Translations under genes and position numbers: made by a program | Notes under the pieces: model-generated | Databases searched by the model: none | The model's input: the letters and a program-made list of their open reading frames with translations, nothing else | What the model was told of the DNA's origin: nothing | DNA from: Epiperipatus broadwayi | Taxonomy: Eukaryota; Onychophora; Udeonychophora; Euonychophora; Peripatidae | Reading direction: 5' to 3' | Assembly (NCBI GenBank): GCA_028023455.1 | Contig: JAQFVV010006203.1 | Coordinates: 13,120,348 to 13,184,347 of the forward strand | Length of the DNA: 64,000 nucleotides | Shown: in pieces, positions 1-13,574 of the stretch | Layout: every line of letters begins with the position of its first letter | How positions within the stretch are numbered: position 1 is the first letter of the stretch

Positions 1-3000
1 TTAAAATAAATTGCGAATATGAAATAATTTAAAACAATATTAAAATTCAATGTCATGTCCCAGTATTTTTTGATCTTATTTTATAAAACATCGAAAACTG
101 AACTAATTGCATGACACAGGATCAGTTGGTTGGTTTTTGCATCATGTAGTGATGTAAAAAATATTCTTAAAAATGTTATAAATGAAACATTGAAGTTTTA
201 ATATTGCTTAAGAATTCTATTATGAAATATCTTTTGAATGGCATTAATATTTATGGAATAATCAGATCTTTAAAAATTATACTGCATGCACACATATACA
301 AATTAAATTTCATGCTAAATGCATGATTTCTTTTCTGATTACAAGAAAACTTAACAAGAGTAAACACTTTAGAAATATTTAAACAAAGATGACAACTTAA
401 GAGACTGAAATCTTAAAGAATCAACAAGAAAAAAAAACACCCTGTTGTTGTGACATCAATCTAAAATTTGTCAAACATGACTAAAAAAAAAAGACCTATG
501 AATCATATGTACATAGTGGAATGATATGAATAAACAAAAAACATTTATAAGTTTTCACAAATTTCCTACAAAAATACATTTCTATTTAAAAATACATTTT
601 AGTGTAATATCCAAGTAATTTTACAAGGATTCAGGCTCCAATAATTACAACTATATAAATATTTATATATTTGTAGTGAAGATTTCACAAATCAGAATTA
701 TTTTTAATTTCTATTTAGGTTGTACATAATGAAGCCTTGCATCCATAGTTATTTCAAATCATCTGTATTCTTTATGTGTTTACAGTTGATAATGTTACAA
801 AAATGCTGTCTAACATATTGCATCTCACATTTACAATGTGATTCAGAACCATATATCATCCAGGTCCTATGGCAATAAGGACATGGACATTTGATTTTAA
901 TTTTTTCTTATAAGAGAAGAATTATGGACATCTACTACATGTCTATATAAATATATATCATTAATTGCTAATATAAAATAAATTATCTCTTATATTACAT
1001 ACACTTTTCCCAAAATCTAGCTTCATCAGAGAAGGGATAAGGTTAATATTGCTTAATAAGTTGAACACAAATGAAAAAATGTCATCATAAAATATGTTCA
1101 TCTATAAAAATAAAATATAACATAAGTATATATAAATAAGAAACATTGGTCACAATTTGATATGGTTAACATGTGTTCAGACTTATAGCATAATGATGAG
1201 TCTGGGTTTTAGTTGAAACTTATGTAACATGAGAGATTAGTAGGTTTATTTTATGTTAAGTAGAGGTTAGTGATATAAAGTTTAAAGATGCAAAAAGATT
1301 TTTTTTAGTTATTATAAATATATTCATCATAGTTATTAATATTATATATATATATATGCATACACATACAGAATACAAGTGAAATGACATGTAAGTTTTA
1401 CACATTTCTTAATTAATTTATTAGAAAAATGAGATGCAATTACAAATAGCTTTTTATTAAGATTTGAGGTTTTCCAAAAGATACATAAAAATCAACCCAT
1501 TTCAACACTATTACAGTCTGTCTCATGATTGAAGCATTTTTATAGATATTTAATAAAAATTATAATAAAAATAATTATTAGCAATAATAATAAAAAACAT
1601 TTTCCATAATTTACTAAAAAAATGAATTATTTATTACAGATTAACAAAGCAAAAAAAATCACAAAAATATTTTTCATAATGAGGATAAGTAAATTTATAA
1701 TCATTAATATAATAAACATTTATAATAAATAAAAATTAAAATAGTATAATATAATAAAATATATTTGAAACTATGGACAGCTTTTTTACACTAAAGAATA
1801 AAATGATTGCCATGGTGAATTAAAAACAAGCTATAGTTTGGGTTATATTTCATTACTTTTATACATATTTTATTTTTTTGTTTCACCATCATTAAACTTT
1901 ATCATTAAAGCATTTGCAATTAGACAATTAATATTAGAAAAATCTTTCATTATTTAAAATAAATTCTGTTATAATAGATATTTATATAAAATTCAAGTCT
2001 CACTTGCATATGGAAGAAATCATGCCCTACATTCGGTGCATTGATTTTTCTTATATCCTGATGACCCATTTATTATATTTATAATTATATTAATATAGAA
2101 CTATTTTCACGTATTAAACTATTTTTAATTATATATATATAAATAATAGTGAATCTTTATTATTTGCAGCAATGCCTGGTAAAGAGAACTGCTTGCAATC
2201 AATACTCATAGGCTCCCCAATTGTTTCTTGGCTATTTGATCTTCATTTATGAACAAATTCTACTAATGCCCACTCATACACATGCGCACACAAGTGTTGG
2301 AGTACATTTTTATGCACAGTATCATGCAAAAAATGATTCCACTACATCATCTATATATTAATGTTAATTCAACAAAAAAAATACCAATATTATTATTAAA
2401 TACAAGCCCAATTATGATAAATTTTAATAGTAATTCCATGAATACTTAAGAAATCATTTGAGAAATGAAATGGCTAGTTAAGTACAATATTTGCATTCAT
2501 ATAACCTGAGATATCATTTTTTTTACTCACTGCTCAATTGAGAATTGATTAAAAATCTTAAAGCCATATGTCCATCTATCTATATGACAAATCACACAAG
2601 ACAACCTGAGGAGGTTAAAAAGATAATAATCAGTAATTTTTCATATCGAGATTAGATATAACTCATTACATTTTTAGTATATTCAATTTAACTTATTTCT
2701 AAATTAAATTTTTAATATTACAGCTTTGATTCAGAATATACCACAAAGTTGTGATTTCCTGTAAAATCTCCATCGCATTCTTTCATTGCTTCAAGCTTAC
2801 TCTTAAGCAACTTCACCAAAATATTATCAATGGAACATCATTCTTTTGCTCTTCCTCTTTTCAACCATACTGAGCAATTATTAATCATTATTAAAGAAAT
2901 AAAATAAAACATAACCATCATAATTATAATATTTCATTTTATTCTTTTAATACTACCAACGATTATGATTAAATATTCTATTTCAATCATAGAACACTGT

Positions 3001-6000
3001 TACCTGTAGAATCAGTATATCTTCAGGTAGGGAAGTTAACATGCATACATACTATAGACTAATTATAAATATCTAATTTACGTTATACATTTTGCAGTAC
3101 TAAAAATAAAACTGTAAGAATAAAAAAAAAAAAATAAGGTATTTAATTTATTTGTTAAATTATTTTATTTTACTGATAAAAATATATGTCAATGTTAAAT
3201 TCTCTATGTGAAGATAAGTGGGAGTAACTGAGTTAAAGACAAGCAATAAGACTTAATTGAAATTTGATATTGGCTTGCAATTGTTTGTTGCATTCTTAAT
3301 ATCATGCATTCTGAAATTTTAATTTTCAACTGCATTATAAACATTAATTGGTTATTTCATTTACAATACATTTATTAATATTATGATAAAAAAAATTGAA
3401 TCTATTTAAGATTAAAATAAAATCATTTATTAATTAAAAATTTGTTGCTAAAATATCATTTAAGAAAGATCTAGCTTTACGGGCGCCATTAATAAAGCCA
3501 AAACTTTATTTTAACAAATATTTTAACTATTTTAGTTCTATGTACTTATAAACATCAAATGAAATATAAAATTTAAGAAATTGAATTCTTTTATTAGTGA
3601 TCAATATAATTTCATGATTAATGCATTATTAAAAGTTTTATATATATATACACACTTAATAGTGTAACACTTTTTAGATTCATGATTTTATAAAAGTTGT
3701 TAAACTTGAGATGCTGGAATAAATTGTTAAAGATGTGACAAGCAATAGCAGAACTCTTAATTATCTCAACATTCCTTCAGGCAATAAACGTAACATATGT
3801 ATATGCACAAAATTTTTATCATAGTTCAATAAACATTTTCATATCTAAAATGTAAATAATAAATAAGATATGGAACTTATATTTATTAAGAAAAAATATT
3901 ATTTCTTGCATCTATGTAGTATTATAGAAACCCTACAAATTTACCTATTTGATTTTCTAATACCGTTAAATTTTTTGAATTATTTAATTATTCATATTGT
4001 ACTTTAAGCTGAAATCACTATCCATGACTAGTACATATATGTGCACAAGATATAGAGGAGAATTACAATAGATTGGAGTGCAAGATGTTACTGAATCAGC
4101 ATGATAGCTGTTAATATAACATAATGTTCAAGGGTCAGCTGCAACCAATCAGATATGAAAAATAATGATTTACAAAAAGGAGAGAGAAAAGAATGGTATG
4201 ACTATTTTTCATTCAAAGTTTATTCAACCATTGATAAAACATATGGCAAATGCACATCTTTTGCTCATCACATTTTAGTAAAGTAATATAACGATAGGAC
4301 TCTGAATTAAGATTTAAACATTTGAGTACTCAAACATCACATGATTTTTCAAGCTGATAAGAATAGCAATCATTTACGATATATATATAAACCTCGAAAA
4401 TGTATATTTTTATAAACTTCATCATTGATATATTTTTCTAGTTTATTATATTTAATGTACTGTTTTTATAAAATCTTTTATTTTTTCCAATTACCTTTAA
4501 AATGATAAATATCAGCTTTCACTTAATCTTTCCACATTTTAGATTATACCTGTACTTATGTTTAATTTTTCTACCTAAAAATAAGGTAGGATAATTAGAA
4601 AATGGGTATTATGACCAGGTTGTAATGATAATTCATTCTCAGTGGCTCTTTACTATGGTTACCATCTCCTTAATGTAATTCATTCTAACATGTCAACATT
4701 TTAGCTACATCATAAAGATGGCCAAATTTTGAAATGCTAGAATATTTACGTTAAGATAGTAACAAACAATAGCAAGTACTGATGATGATAATCAAGCATT
4801 AATATCCAGATCATATGACTCTATTGACAACCCCCCCCCTTGCAAAAAAAATTACTCACAGGAAAAGAATTTAACACAAATACAAACAATCTATAATAGA
4901 GATAAAAAATAAAATATATATGATGTAGTTCCTAAATTGATATGCTAGGATAGATTATGTTAAAGTGGATTATAACAAATGTAAACTGACACCAACAATA
5001 CTCAAATATTGTCACTTGGTCATAGCACTCTATTGCTCAGTTAATTTATCTACTTTCAGGTAGAGAACATATATATATAAACTGCAATCTAAAACATGTA
5101 GAGGCTAAAACAAAAAAATATTTAACAATTAATTGAAGAAATATAGTTTTGAAAGTATTATTACACTCAAAATGTCAATTTTTTATAGATTACTGTTTAA
5201 TACAATCTTACATTTGATCATTGTTTTGTTTGACTATCATTTTATATCAGTATTAGAAACTGTAATTTGTCATTTTTATTTTACTCCAGAGCCATCTATT
5301 GTAAGCCTGAATAATAAGTAAAGCTTACATAATATTGTGCCATGATCTTTTTGATCATGAGATCAAGACACAAACTAATCTGGGAATTTGATCACTCTAC
5401 CAACTATCAATGCTTATTTATATTAAATGGGTCTGGATTAAAGTAAGCCAAAGATAATTTTGTAATGAAATTTTGATATATAATCAATTTATAAAAATAT
5501 CTTACACAATTCATTAAATGATTTCATTAATTTAAATAAGTATTTAAAACCTATAGAAAAAGATTACAAATTTTACTAATGTACGTTTTCATTAATACTC
5601 TGACATATACTTTGTTAATATTTAAATTGTTAATTAAATTCTAATTATATAGTTCTTAACTAAAAATAAAAATTTTTAAAAAAAAGGCAAATAATATTTT
5701 CTTTTCTTATGGACTTCATTAAAAAATGATTTATTTATTAAAAAGAATCAAAAAATTAAGTAAGATCAATTCCTAATGTCTATTCCATATGTTTTTATTC
5801 TTATATTCGTTTTATCCTATGATTATTAACTTGGTAATAAATAAATAAATAGATATGGGTTGCTCATATACATAAAGTCACGAGGTATTTATATGACTTT
5901 CCATAATTAATATTAAAAAAAATATCATGATCTTCATCAGAAGCCTATTATTTTCTGAAGAAGATATTACAAGGATTGGATTATTTACATATATTCATGA

Positions 6001-6595
6001 TAAACTTATTTGTATCCATTCCTCTCATGGTTTAATGGTTTATTATATTTGACGTAAAATGCTGATCTACCAAATAAAAGGGAATTTTCTCATTTTTTAG
6101 ATTATAATGCTTAATTTTCTTTTCTTTTCTTTCTTGGATTGTATAAGAATTGTAATTTAAAAACATACAAAAGATAAAACAAAATATGATAATTAACATT
6201 TAATTAGCAAGCTGCAATTTAAAGCATTAATGTAGTCAAAAATCAAATTAACACCACATAACAAATCACTGATTGAAAATATTACTTACAAGATGCTACA
6301 ATTTATCATGTTTTTTTTTTCTTTTTTAATACTTATCTTTTTTATAGAAATGATAGCAGACACTAATTAAATCAATTCATTAACTTAAAAAATATATTTA
6401 AAACAATATAAAAACATTAAAATTTTTAAAAATGTAAAATTAGATTCACTTATATAAGTTTTCATAAATTCCTCTATTTCCTTTAATTTTTAGATAAATG
6501 CTGTTTGCATATTAAAAGCAAATACTGTACTTAAAAATATAAATGTTTTAGTTTTTGGAAAGGATTTTTAAAAAGTGCAGTATAAACACATTATA
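1..6595. other. A+T-rich non-coding flank, no gene seen
   Basis: I find no convincing coding exon on either strand; open frames are short and rich in A+T-driven residues (F, I, K, L, N, Y). A phrase like 'gatgctggaataaattg' recurs in degraded form near 3708, 4730 and 4945, and phrases resembling the reverse of the downstream array appear near 3020, 4810 and 5050, so part of this stretch may be old, inverted array material. That is an impression from reading, not an alignment. Confidence 0.6.
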
Positions 6596-6599
6596 ATTC

Positions 6600-6960
6600 A
6601 AGATTCTCGAATCATGATTATTTCAAACGTGAAATGGCAGAATAAAACAAATTGTAGTCTTTCATTTGCTATCAAAGTTCACAATGTGAATTAAAAGATA
6701 ATATAAATTTGTGTTAAATTAGCAAAGATTGACTCTAATCAGCAATAGTTTTGGTTATAGTACCTTGCTACCTAGATGCATTCGTTTGTAATCTTTAGGC
6801 AGATGCATACATAAATTAAAAATTAATTATTACAGAAAATGGATGTGAGAATAAAATATATTAAAACCAACAATATTATTAATATTTCATTTTTATCAAC
6901 AGTTTTTAAAAATTGAGCGTTTGTGATTCACACATGTACTTTTAAATTAAATGGGAGTAT
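6600..6960 (-). repeat. Inverted copy of part of the downstream tandem-array unit
   Basis: Three blocks are reverse complements, in collinear order, of blocks in the array at 12763-13030: the block around 6905-6955 (compare 12763-12810), the block around 6740-6830 (compare 12895-12960 and 17903-17970) and the block around 6640-6695 (compare 12985-13035). Direct-orientation array sequence starts at about 7000, so the junction near 6960-7000 is the centre of a large imperfect palindrome. Confidence 0.65.
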
Positions 6961-6999
6961 TTAATTAGCTAAATATATAAGCCAATAGAAAATAATAAG

Positions 7000-7074
7000 T
7001 TTTCTGTTCAAAGCAATTCTACATTTTATTACCATTAATAATAATAAATGATAGAATTGCTAAGATGACAGAAA
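7000..7074. ncRNA. Hairpin A1, candidate microRNA-like precursor
   Basis: The 5' arm 'TTTTCTGTTCAAAGCAATTC' pairs with the 3' arm 'GAATTGCTAAGATGACAGAA': 7 outer base pairs, a 4/6-nt internal loop, then 10 pairs and a further A+T-rich stem to a loop of about 10 nt. A1 is the best-paired A copy. Transcription and processing are inferred, not seen. Confidence 0.45.
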
Positions 7075-7345
7075 TAATTTTAAATAGTAAAATGAATATT
7101 GTATATAGATTATATTCTCTGCCTGGATGATTTGATTCATACAAGGGATATGAGGTAAATATTGTTTTGTTGAATGCTTCCATTTTGGCAGTAAGCATGT
7201 TCTATGAATCATAATAAAATGAATATTGATTTTCTTGTCTACTTCACTAATAAAAAAATTTACTGTATGAAATAGATAGTTATTGGTCCTTTATTGTTTT
7301 ATAAATATGTAAGTCAATAAAGAGTAAACAGAAATCAACAACAAG

Positions 7346-7420
7346 TTTTCTGTTCAGAGCAATCCTATGTTTTATTACTAGTAATGATAATAAATAATAG
7401 AATTGCTAAGATGACAGAAA
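7346..7420. ncRNA. Hairpin A2, candidate microRNA-like precursor
   Basis: Same fold as A1, with 5' arm 'TTTTCTGTTCAGAGCAATCC' and an unchanged 3' arm. It lies 346 bp from A1 in a local duplication that also copies the flanking 'aatgaatattgtatatag' text. Confidence 0.42.
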
Positions 7421-8468
7421 TCATTTTAAATAGTAAAATGAATATTGTATATAGATTATATTCTCTGCTTAGATAATTTGATTCATATAAGTGATATAAA
7501 GTAAATATTGTTTCGTTGAATGCTTCCATTTTGACAATAAGCATGTTCTATGACACATATTCCATTGTGCTTACTAAATACATTTTCATTAAAATTTTTA
7601 ATAGCTCAAATATATATATATTTTTTATACTTGAACTTTTATTTATAGACTACTTAAATCTTCTCACAATATATTTTATTTATGTAGTAAACTACATAAA
7701 TAAAAATAATTTATAAAACAATTATTAAAAACTCATTCAATAATATTATTGGATCAAGAAAGAAGTTATTTATTCAGCTATGCAGCCATATGATTTGACT
7801 GAAATAAACTAAATGTATAAACCATTTTATCAATCTAATAATATGAAGTAAACAAAAATACAATAATTAATAACTAAACATTTATCTATTTCGTGAATAA
7901 GCTGGCTTAATGTATTAAACAGATTTTTTTTTTTAATTTTCTAAATAGATCCTTACAAAATATTTAAAGAAATATTAATCTACAAAATTCTTAATCTTAC
8001 TGAATTGACAATTTGAAAAGGGAAATGCTGAGATAAAAGAAACCAAACATGATTTTAAAACAAATATTATAACAATATTAAGTTCTCTGCCTAGATTTGA
8101 GAACTTATCAAAAACAAAGGTGCAAGAAAAGAAATACGATATGCTTTAAATAATAAATTCACTCTTAGAGAGTTACTTTCAAGAAAAAACAAAAAGTTAT
8201 AACTGTTGAATAAAAAAGCATATAGATAGTGCTTATAAATCATTCCTCCATAGTAGGAGCTATATTAAAATGATTTCAATATAACTACAAGACAAAAAAA
8301 TGATCCAACAGCAGAAAAAAATAAAATGAATATTGATTTTCTTGTCTACTTCACTAATAAAAAATTTATTGTACGAAATAGATACTGTTAATGATATGTA
8401 TTATGATGCTTTATATATATATATATATATAATAAGCCAATAAACAGTAAACAGAAAGCAATAACAAG

Positions 8469-8543
8469 TTTTCTGTTCAAAGCAATCCTAGGTTTTACTA
8501 CCATTAATAATAATGAATAATAGAATTGCTAAGATGACAGAAA
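8469..8543. ncRNA. Hairpin A3, candidate microRNA-like precursor
   Basis: Arms match A1 except C for T in 'AATCCTA'; the loop region differs at several positions. The hAT MITE at 8599 inserted just downstream without touching the hairpin. Confidence 0.42.
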
Positions 8544-8598
8544 GCATTTATGACAATAAAACAAAATATAGTATATAGATTACATTCTCTGCCTAGAT

Positions 8599-9085
8599 CA
8601 GGGGTGGGCAATTGTTTTGGCTCGAGGGCTACAGAGATTGGTGGAGGGCCACATCGGGGGCCACTTTGTAAAAGCGAAGGTTAACGGAGGGCCACACCTT
8701 TTTTTCATGATGCAATAAACACACTGCTTTATTCCCTGTATTACCAAAGAAATATTTGTTTGTCCATTCTTCATTAAACACATGACATTCATCACCGATT
8801 TTTCGGAGGGTTCATGGTTTCACTAAAGTTGGAAATGTATATATTTGCTAATGCAAAGACAAAATTGAAATTAACTAGATCAACTGGAAAAGCCCTGCAC
8901 ATAGTATCTACACTGTGCATGTGAATTGATGTGGCCATCCTAGTGGAAAATAATAGATGAATCTTCGGTCGTGCACAGAAAGAAAATCTCAGTTCAAGAT
9001 GGATTTTCCTGATTGTCTTGGAGGGCCGCATAAAAACTCTTAGAGGGTCGCATATGGCCCTTGGGCCGTTATTTGCCCACCCCTG
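8599..9085. mobile_element. hAT-type MITE, 487 bp, with 8-bp target duplication
   Basis: Terminal inverted repeats read CAGGGGTGGGCAA at the left end and TTGCCCACCCCTG at the right. The 8-bp duplication GCCTAGAT is exact at 8591-8598 and 9086-9093, the length expected for hAT transposases. The element is distinctly richer in G+C than its surroundings and encodes no transposase; open frames inside it are incidental. It interrupts the conserved 'ctctgcctagat' phrase of the array unit, so it arrived after the array formed. The intact duplication suggests a fairly recent insertion. Confidence 0.92.
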
Positions 9086-9561
9086 GCCTAGATGGTTTGA
9101 AGCAGTTTAAATCTATAATCAAATAATAAGAGGTAATCATTTTTCAGTGAATGCTTCTAGTTGCTTGCCATACTTTGGAAGCAAGCATATACTGTGAATC
9201 CTATTCTCTTGTGCTTACTAAACACATTTCATGTAAAACACTTTTTTTTTTTTGGCTTCTGGGACTTTTGCTCATAAAACATTAAATCCTCTTGCTACAT
9301 ACATTTCTGTGTTAATAAAAAACATTTATAATTTTTTTTATTCTAAAGCCATTCAACAATAATATTGAAGGATATTTTAGCAATGTATCCTAGATACCAA
9401 CTCTAAATATATAAACCATTCTATCAATCTAATAACATGAAGTAAACAAAACAATAATTAAACATTTCTTTTTTTAAGCTATCTCGTTGATAAATTATTG
9501 ATTTATTAATGAATAGAAAAAAGAAAAAAACATTTAAAATTACCAATAGAAAACATGAACA

Positions 9562-9638
9562 TTTTCTGCTCAAAGCAATTCTGACTTTTATCCTCATAAG
9601 TGAGAATAATTACAACAAAATTACTAAGATAACAGAAA
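9562..9638. ncRNA. Hairpin B1, candidate microRNA-like precursor
   Basis: The 5' arm 'TTTTCTGCTCAAAGCAATTC' pairs with the 3' arm 'AAATTGCTAAGATAACAGAA'. B hairpins share the A arms but have a different loop and different flanks. Confidence 0.42.
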
Positions 9639-9764
9639 AATAAGACATTATAAAAACTTTAAACAATATTATTTTAATAAAGATATGTTTTTATAAAATA
9701 CTATACTGAATAATTCCATCCCACTATCTCTTATAGGCATGAGATTTGGCAGTGCCAATTTGAT

Positions 9765-9820
9765 CTCCAGATCTAGTTTCTGGTTAATGGCCTTCATCTA
9801 TGAAGAGCATCGCTGTTTCA
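9765..9820 (-). pseudogene. Decayed hammerhead-like motif in array unit
   Basis: On the minus strand the stretch reads ATAGATGA, then GGCCATTAACC, then GAAACTAG-ATCTGGAGAT. It aligns with the intact hammerhead at 39186-39240 but has lost C3 and U4 of the core and gained a base after stem III. Similar relics lie at about 12374-12420, 15505-15545, 17423-17460 and 21690-21730, one downstream of each B hairpin. Confidence 0.5.
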
Positions 9821-11103
9821 TAAGAGTCTTCAAATAGCTACTTTTTCTGATTTTTTGTTATTTAAGTGAATAATTTAAAATATTCTAAGATTATAAGGTT
9901 TTGTATCCAAACGAACCTGTTTAAATAACATGGTAGTTTTCAAATATAGTTGCTGAATCATAATAGTGCAAAAGCCATGGACCCTGCCGATAGTCAAAAA
10001 CCAGTCTGGGGAACAAACTGTATAGCACTGCTACCTGATACCAATGGTAACACTGTATTACTATAAGTAAATACAAATTAAACAAAAACAAGAGGAATCT
10101 TCTGACATTTCATTTTAGTATACACTAAGTTAATTAAATAATCCTATTTAATTTAAAAGTGCACAAGTATGAGTCACAACTAATAAATTTTTTAAAATAA
10201 TAATATAATTTTAATAACTTCTATCATCCATGTGTCTTGCAAATTTATTTTTAATTTTATATATGCATCTGTCTAACAATTAATAAAAGCAGGCCTCTAG
10301 TTAAAAAGATTCTACAGTTGAAACTATGGTTCGTGATAGTTGGCCTTTTCTAGTTATTTATAACACAAATTTGTATCATGACATACTAAATTATAAACTT
10401 TAATAGTAAATGAAAGGCAATGATTTGTTTTGTTTCATCAATAAATTGGCTTAGTATATTAAACAGATTTTTTTTTTTTAATTTTCTAAATAAATCCCTA
10501 CAAAATATTTAAAGAAATATTAATTTACAAAATTCTGAATTTTATTGAATTGACAATTTGAAAATAAGAACTGCTGAGATAAAAGAAAAAAACGATTTTA
10601 AAACAAATATAACTATATTAAAGTCTCTGCCTAGAAGATTTGAAGACTTGTTGAATTTTTTTGGATGCTTAATTCTGTGACACAATAAATGATACAAGAA
10701 AAGCAGTACAATATGCCTTAAGTTATAAGTTCACTCTTAGATAATAACATTCAAGAAAAAAAACCATCATAACTGTTGAATAAAAAAACATATTGATAAT
10801 GCTTATAGATCATTCCCTTCGTATTAGGAGCTACATTTAAATGATTTCAATATAACTACAAGGCAAAAAAAAATGACCCAACAGAAAGAAAATAAAATGA
10901 ACATTGATTTTCTTGATTACTTCACTAATAAAAAATTTATTGTATGAAATGATACTGTATTATGATGCTTTATATATATATGACCTAATTTAATAAACAT
11001 ATATTACAAATTTAATATAATGAGCATGCTAATAGTTCTAAATAAGCTTTTCCGAAAAATGCGGCAAGAGAAAACATTTAAAAATCTCTATCTAGAATTA
11101 TCC

Positions 11104-11154
11104 CTATCCCCAAACTGGTTTCAAGCTACTGGCTACCCTCAATAAAGCGCTAGG
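11104..11154 (-). ncRNA. Hammerhead-ribozyme-like motif, left arm, probably inactive
   Basis: Minus-strand reading: TTGAGGG in place of CUGANGA, stem II AGC-CAGTA-GCT, then GAAACCAGTT, a minimal stem III in which A-U and C-G close a two-base loop, with a UH cleavage site. The core has changes at C3 and A9, so activity is unlikely. Stem II carries A-U where the 39 kb copy has G-C. Confidence 0.4.
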
Positions 11155-11454
11155 ATATTCAGACACTAGATCAAAAATACCAGCTCAAACTCAGCATTTA
11201 TCTAATACTTAACTATTAAGTAGAAAATCTGAAATTTTCAAACATCTATATGCCATCAAATCTAACTATTATATTGCTAAGGCTATTCGTATATGGTGTA
11301 GCTAAAGTTTGTTCAGGCCCATATGGCTATTTAAGTTAGATAGTTGGATTTGAAGACATAAAGATGTCTAAAAATTTCAGATTTTCTACTTAATAGTTAA
11401 GTATCAGATAAATGCTGAGCTTGAGCTGGTATTTTTGATCTAGTGTCTGAATAT

Positions 11455-11505
11455 CCTAGTTCCTCACTGAGGATATTCAATAGCTTGAAACTGGTTTGGG
11501 AATAG
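11455..11505 (+). ncRNA. Hammerhead-ribozyme-like motif, right arm
   Basis: CTGAGGA matches the CUGANGA core, followed by a weakened stem II and GAAACTGGTT (minimal stem III plus UH site). The downstream 'TGGGAATAG' can pair with the upstream 'CTAGTTCCTCA' as stem I, with single-base bulges. Stem II pairing is poor in this arm. Confidence 0.4.
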
Positions 11506-11642
11506 AGATAATTCTAGATAGAGATTTTTAAATGCTTTCTCTTATGACATTTATCAGAAAAGCTTGTTTAGAGTAGCACCCTCATTATATTATATATATA
11601 TACATATAAGTGAATAATCAATAAACAGAAAGCAATAACAAT

Positions 11643-11717
11643 TTTTCTGTTCAAAGCAATCCTATGTTTTACTACCATTAATGATAATAAATGATCGAAT
11701 TGCTAAGATGACAGAAA
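11643..11717. ncRNA. Hairpin A4, candidate microRNA-like precursor
   Basis: Both conserved arms present; one change (ATCGAATTG) at the inner end of the 3' arm. It lies just right of the palindromic element. Confidence 0.42.
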
Positions 11718-12162
11718 GCATATGATGGTAAAAAAATATAGAAATGATTATATCGTCTGCTTAGATAGTTTGAAGATTCTAAATACATTTCATACAAATT
11801 CAACAGCACTATTTTTTTTTTTTTTTGGTTGCCTCATGGACCTTGTTCATAAAGCACCAAATCCCCTCACTGAATACATTTCTGTCTAAATAAACTCATT
11901 AATATTTTTTTTTATTCTAAAATCATTCAACAATAGTATTGGATGATATTTCAGCTATGTATTCTAGATACCAATATATGATTTGGCTGAAATAAATAGA
12001 ATGCATAAATCATTCTATCGATCTAGCAATATGAAACGAACAAAAAAACAATAATTAATAATTAAGCATTTCTTTTTTTAGCTATTTCATTGACAAATTA
12101 TTGATTTATTAATGAATAGAAATAAAAAAACATTTGAAATTAGCAGTAGAAAACATTAAAAC

Positions 12163-12240
12163 ATTTCTGCTCAAAGCAATTCTGACTTTTATCATCATAA
12201 GTGATAATAAATACAACAAAATTGCTAAAATAACAGCAAA
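12163..12240. ncRNA. Hairpin B2, candidate microRNA-like precursor, degraded 3' arm
   Basis: The 5' arm is intact (TTTCTGCTCAAAGCAATTC). The 3' arm has two changes ('TTGCTAAAATAACAGCAAA'), the weakest of the B copies. Confidence 0.36.
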
Positions 12241-13574
12241 ATAAGATATTATAAAAACTTAAAACAATATTATTTTAATGAAGATATATTTTTATAAAAT
12301 ACTATACTGAATAATTCTATTCCACTATCTCTTATAAGCATGAGATTATATGTAGTGCCAAATTGATGTCCAAATCTAGTTTTTACCCTAATGGCCTTCA
12401 TCTATGAAGAGCAATACTGTTTCACAAGAGTCATCAACTAGATATCTTTTCTGATGTTTTATTATTCAAGTGAATAATTTAAACATTCAAAAACTATAAG
12501 GTTGTTTATCCAAACCAACCTCTTTAAATAATATAATAGTTTTAAAATATAGTGTCTGAATAGTAATAGTGGAAATGCAGTGCACCCTACTGATAATCAA
12601 AACCTGATCTGGGCATCTATACAGCACTGCTGTCTGATACTAATGCTAATACTGCTTAAACAAATGCCTCAGAAGTAGAATGATACGAAACACATTATAA
12701 TCAAATAAAAATACACGAAAGAAAGAGAAGTCACGTGACATTTCAATTGGAAATATGCTATAGCCATTTAATTTAAAAGTGCATGTGTCTGAGCCACAAA
12801 TATCCAATTTTTAAAACTGCAAATTAAATTTTAAAAAATGTTAACATTAATTTTAATAACTTTTTATTCCCACTGTCTATGTTTCTTTAAATTTTATTTT
12901 TAATTTTATATATGTATATGTCTAAAGACAGTTACTCTTTTCTAGTTACTTATTTACCACAAATTTTTATCATGATTTAGTACATCATAAACTTTAATAG
13001 TAAATGAAAGTCGATGATTTGTTTTGTCTATTTCATAAATAACCTGGCTTAAAGTATTAAACAGATTTTTTTTTTATTTTTCTAAATAGATCTTACAAAA
13101 TATTTAAAGAAATATTAATCTACAAAATTCTTAATCTTACTGAATTGACAATTTGAATAAAGAACTGCCAGGATAGAAAAAAAAAAAAAGTAAATATGAT
13201 TGTAAAACAAATGTTGTTAACAATATTAAGATCTTAGGACTTATCAAAAAAAAAAATGGTGTATGAAAAGAAATATGATATGCTTTAAACAATAAATTCA
13301 CTCTTAGAGAGTTTCATTCAAGAAAAAACAAAATGTCATAACTGTTGAATAAAAAAGCATATAGATAGTGCTTATAAACCTTTCCCTCTATAGGAAAACT
13401 ATAATATGATTTCAATATAACTACAAGACAAAAAAATGATCCAATAGCAGAAAAAAATAAAATGAATATTGATTTTCTTGTCTACTTCACTAATAAAAAA
13501 ATTTATTGTATGAAGTAAATATACTTAATGGTGCCTTATAAGTGAATAATCAGTAAACAGAAAGCAATAACAAG

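Larger units (their letters stand above)
11030..11580. mobile_element. Palindromic (fold-back) element with hammerhead-like arms
   Basis: The left end 'aataagcttttccgaaaaat' is reverse-complemented, with small changes, near 11550-11573, and the arms pair over about 230 bp each around a centre near 11300. No coding frame. Near the outer part of each arm is a CUGANGA-stem-GAAA type motif. It shares phrases with the palindromic elements at 19.5 and 39.1 kb (for example 'aaactggtttcaagct' against 'gactagtttctggctt') but is a separate subfamily. It is inserted in the array between the C block at 10552 and hairpin A4. Confidence 0.8.

Noticed and set aside
2161-2300. Exon-like stretch after TTATTTGCAG reading MPGKENCLQSILIGSPIV
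   Set aside because: Only 27 codons before a stop, no donor or partner exon, no family match.
8598-9031. Two minus-strand open frames with unusual composition
   Set aside because: Both lie inside the non-coding hAT MITE.
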